Shown here: positions 26,230 to 27,312 of the stretch, in pieces
Layout of the letters: the number at the start of each line of letters is the position of its first letter
How positions within the stretch are numbered: the first letter of the stretch is position 1
DNA from: an uncultured Collinsella sp.
GTDB lineage: Bacteria; Actinomycetota; Coriobacteriia; Coriobacteriales; Coriobacteriaceae
DNA length: 27,312 nucleotides
Direction: 5' to 3'
Assembly: GCA_900541185.1 (NCBI GenBank)
Contig: UQIQ01000027.1
Span: forward strand, 1-27,312
Position numbers and translations under genes: made by a program
Notes under the pieces: model-generated
Told to the model about the DNA's origin: nothing
Databases searched by the model: none
The model's input: only the letters and a program-made list of their open reading frames with translations

Positions 26230-26913
26230 ATGTCCGATTCGAGCGACAGTTCTAAGCCGCGACCCAAGACCGCGGCCGTTCCACACTACACCATGGGTGA
26301 GGAGATCATGAACTCCGTCACCCATGGTGTCGGCTGCCTGCTGGGTATCGCGGGCCTGGTGCTCCTGATCGTATTCGCCGCCCTGCGCGGCGGAGGCCCG
26401 GCCCACATGGCCGCGGCGATTGTCTATGGCGTCAGCATTATCCTCGAATACCTAGCCTCCACGCTCTACCACGCGATTCAGCCCGCGCGCGCCAAGCGCG
26501 TGTTTCGCATCATCGATCACAGCTGCATCTACCTGCTCATAGCCGGCAGCTATACGCCGTTTTGCCTCATCACGCTCGCAAACGACGGCGGCCCTGCGCT
26601 GTTCTTTGCCGTATGGGCCATCGCCATTATCGGCATCGCCCTCGAGTGCTTCCTACGCGAGCGTCAACCGCACTGGGTAAGCGGCCTGGTCTACCTGCTG
26701 ATGGGCTGGCTCGTTGTCTTTAAGCTGCCTGAACTTGTGGCGCTGCTCAACCCCGTGGCACTTGCCCTGCTCGCCGTCGGCGGCGTGTGCTACACCGCGG
26801 GCGTGCCGTTCTATATCGCCAAAAACGTGCGCTATCTGCACAGCGTGTTTCACCTGTGGGTACTCGCCGGCAGCATCTTCCAGTTCATGGCGGTGATCCT
26901 CTTCGTAATCTAG
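26230..26913 (+). CDS. Hemolysin III family membrane protein (TrhA/PAQR-like)
   Basis: A 227-residue protein with about seven membrane helices, the size and pattern of the bacterial hemolysin III/YqfA/TrhA branch of the PAQR superfamily. Conserved elements are NSVTHGVGCLLG at the start of helix 1, LEYLASTLYHAIQP after helix 2, IIDHSCIYLLIAGSYTPF, and the C-terminal HSVFHLWVLAGS. The histidines in these motifs are the expected metal ligands. Family members have been linked to membrane fluidity and metal-dependent hydrolase-like activity; the hemolysin name is historical. The ATG at 26230 follows GGAGG by 11-12 nt. An in-frame TTG at 26212 overlaps that ribosome site and is unlikely. Confidence 0.92.
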   Translation: MSDSSDSSKPRPKTAAVPHYTMGEEIMNSVTHGVGCLLGIAGLVLLIVFAALRGGGPAHMAAAIVYGVSIILEYLASTLYHAIQPARAKRVFRIIDHSCIYLLIAGSYTPFCLITLANDGGPALFFAVWAIAIIGIALECFLRERQPHWVSGLVYLLMGWLVVFKLPELVALLNPVALALLAVGGVCYTAGVPFYIAKNVRYLHSVFHLWVLAGSIFQFMAVILFVI

Positions 26914-27023
26914 CGACCACGCCTGCGCGCCCGCGTTCTCGTTTGGGCGCCGGTGCAATTGCCGTATCCGCCATCAACGTTTTAACCTGACGTCCCGAAT
27001 CTTGGAGGTTCGAGAAACTCCCG

Positions 27024-27262
27024 ATGGACATAACCATCTCCCTTATCACCACCCTCGTTTTGACCCTCATCAACGGCTACTTCTCTATGTCCGAGATGGC
27101 GCTCACCACGGCCAAGCGCGCCGTGTTGGAGCACGAGGCCGAGGAAGGCGACAAGCGCGCCGAGCGTGCCATTAAGCTGGCTGCCGACTCCGACCAGCTG
27201 CTCGCCACCATCCAGGTTGCCATTACGCTCGTGGGCTTCGCCTCGTCCGCCGTCGCCTCGAC
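27024..27262 (+). CDS. DUF21/CNNM-type (TlyC/CorC-like) membrane protein, N-terminal fragment
   Basis: The first 79-80 residues of a membrane protein that begins MDITISLITTLVLTLINGYF and contains the DUF21 signature region SMSEMALTTAKRAVLEHEAEEG. A second helix starts with LLATIQVAITLVGFASSAV. Full proteins of this family carry DUF21, two CBS domains and a CorC_HlyC domain, and are thought to act in divalent cation export. The frame runs on into adapter sequence from 27263, so later codons are not genomic. GGAGG lies about 15 nt upstream of the ATG. Confidence 0.85.
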
Positions 27263-27312
27263 CTGTCTCTTATACACATCTGACGCTGCCGACGACTTAA
27301 TAGGTGTAGATC
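27263..27312. other. Illumina Nextera adapter contamination at the contig end
   Basis: CTGTCTCTTATACACATCT (27263-27281) is the Tn5 mosaic-end read-through sequence. GACGCTGCCGACGA (27282-27295) is the i5-side adapter, CTTAATAG (27296-27303) occupies the 8-base index slot, and GTGTAGATC (27304-27312) begins the flow-cell adapter. The order and spacing match the Nextera i5 adapter exactly. Confidence 0.97.

Noticed and set aside
26926..26950. Short GCGCCC/GGGCGC hairpin after the hemolysin III gene
   Set aside because: It has only a 6-bp stem with an 11-nt loop and no T-run; too weak to call a terminator in GC-rich DNA.
27077..27277. 66-codon minus-strand frame at the contig end
   Set aside because: Its first codons (MYKRQ) come from the Nextera adapter and the rest is antisense to the DUF21 gene.

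Overview
The window is a high-GC bacterial contig that reads like a gut Coriobacteriia, most likely Collinsella or a close relative. This is an inference from GC and codon style, an Ech-type hydrogenase, a very large LPXTG surface protein built of streptococcal-pilin-type domains, and dispersed intergenic palindromes. No rRNA, tRNA, CRISPR array or intact transposase is visible. The last 50 bases (27263-27312) are not genomic: they are Illumina Nextera adapter, so the contig ends in a library artefact.

Layout. (1) 304-5960: a tight five-gene operon for a group 4 (Ech/Hyc-like) membrane [NiFe] hydrogenase. The antiporter-like subunit (EchA) and the NuoH-like subunit (EchB) are fused in one 960-residue protein, followed by small subunit, NuoC-like subunit, large subunit and a 2[4Fe-4S] ferredoxin subunit. 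The complex should couple reduced ferredoxin oxidation to H2 formation and ion pumping. (2) 5961-6428: terminator-like hairpin, a long structured palindrome (copy 1), and an array of TGTCTCA motifs ahead of the next gene. (3) 6429-13859: a 2476-residue cell-wall-anchored protein with signal peptide, VWA/MIDAS domain, about 13 FctA/Spy0128-type isopeptide domains and an LPTTG sorting signal. (4) 13860-14466: terminators and palindrome copies 2 and 3. (5) 14467-19764: a NarL-type two-component system on the minus strand, divergent from a three-gene ABC-2 exporter operon. (6) 19771-23612: a MacB/LolD-like ATPase plus a large FtsX-type permease, bracketed by two clusters of GGGGACAG-type short repeats in mirror orientation. 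(7) 23708-24913: a DUF362 iron-sulfur protein, separated by a bidirectional terminator from a membrane-anchored alpha/beta hydrolase (minus strand). A hemolysin III family membrane protein is divergent from the hydrolase. The start of a DUF21/CNNM-type membrane protein is cut off by the adapter.

The most unusual material is non-coding. Three palindromic elements share a 13-nt core but have different outer stems. The stems are kept paired by compensatory changes, and the G-U pairs fit only plus-strand RNA. Copies lie on both sides of the giant adhesin gene in direct orientation. The fused EchAB and a hydrogenase large subunit that already ends at its mature C-terminus are the main protein-level novelties.
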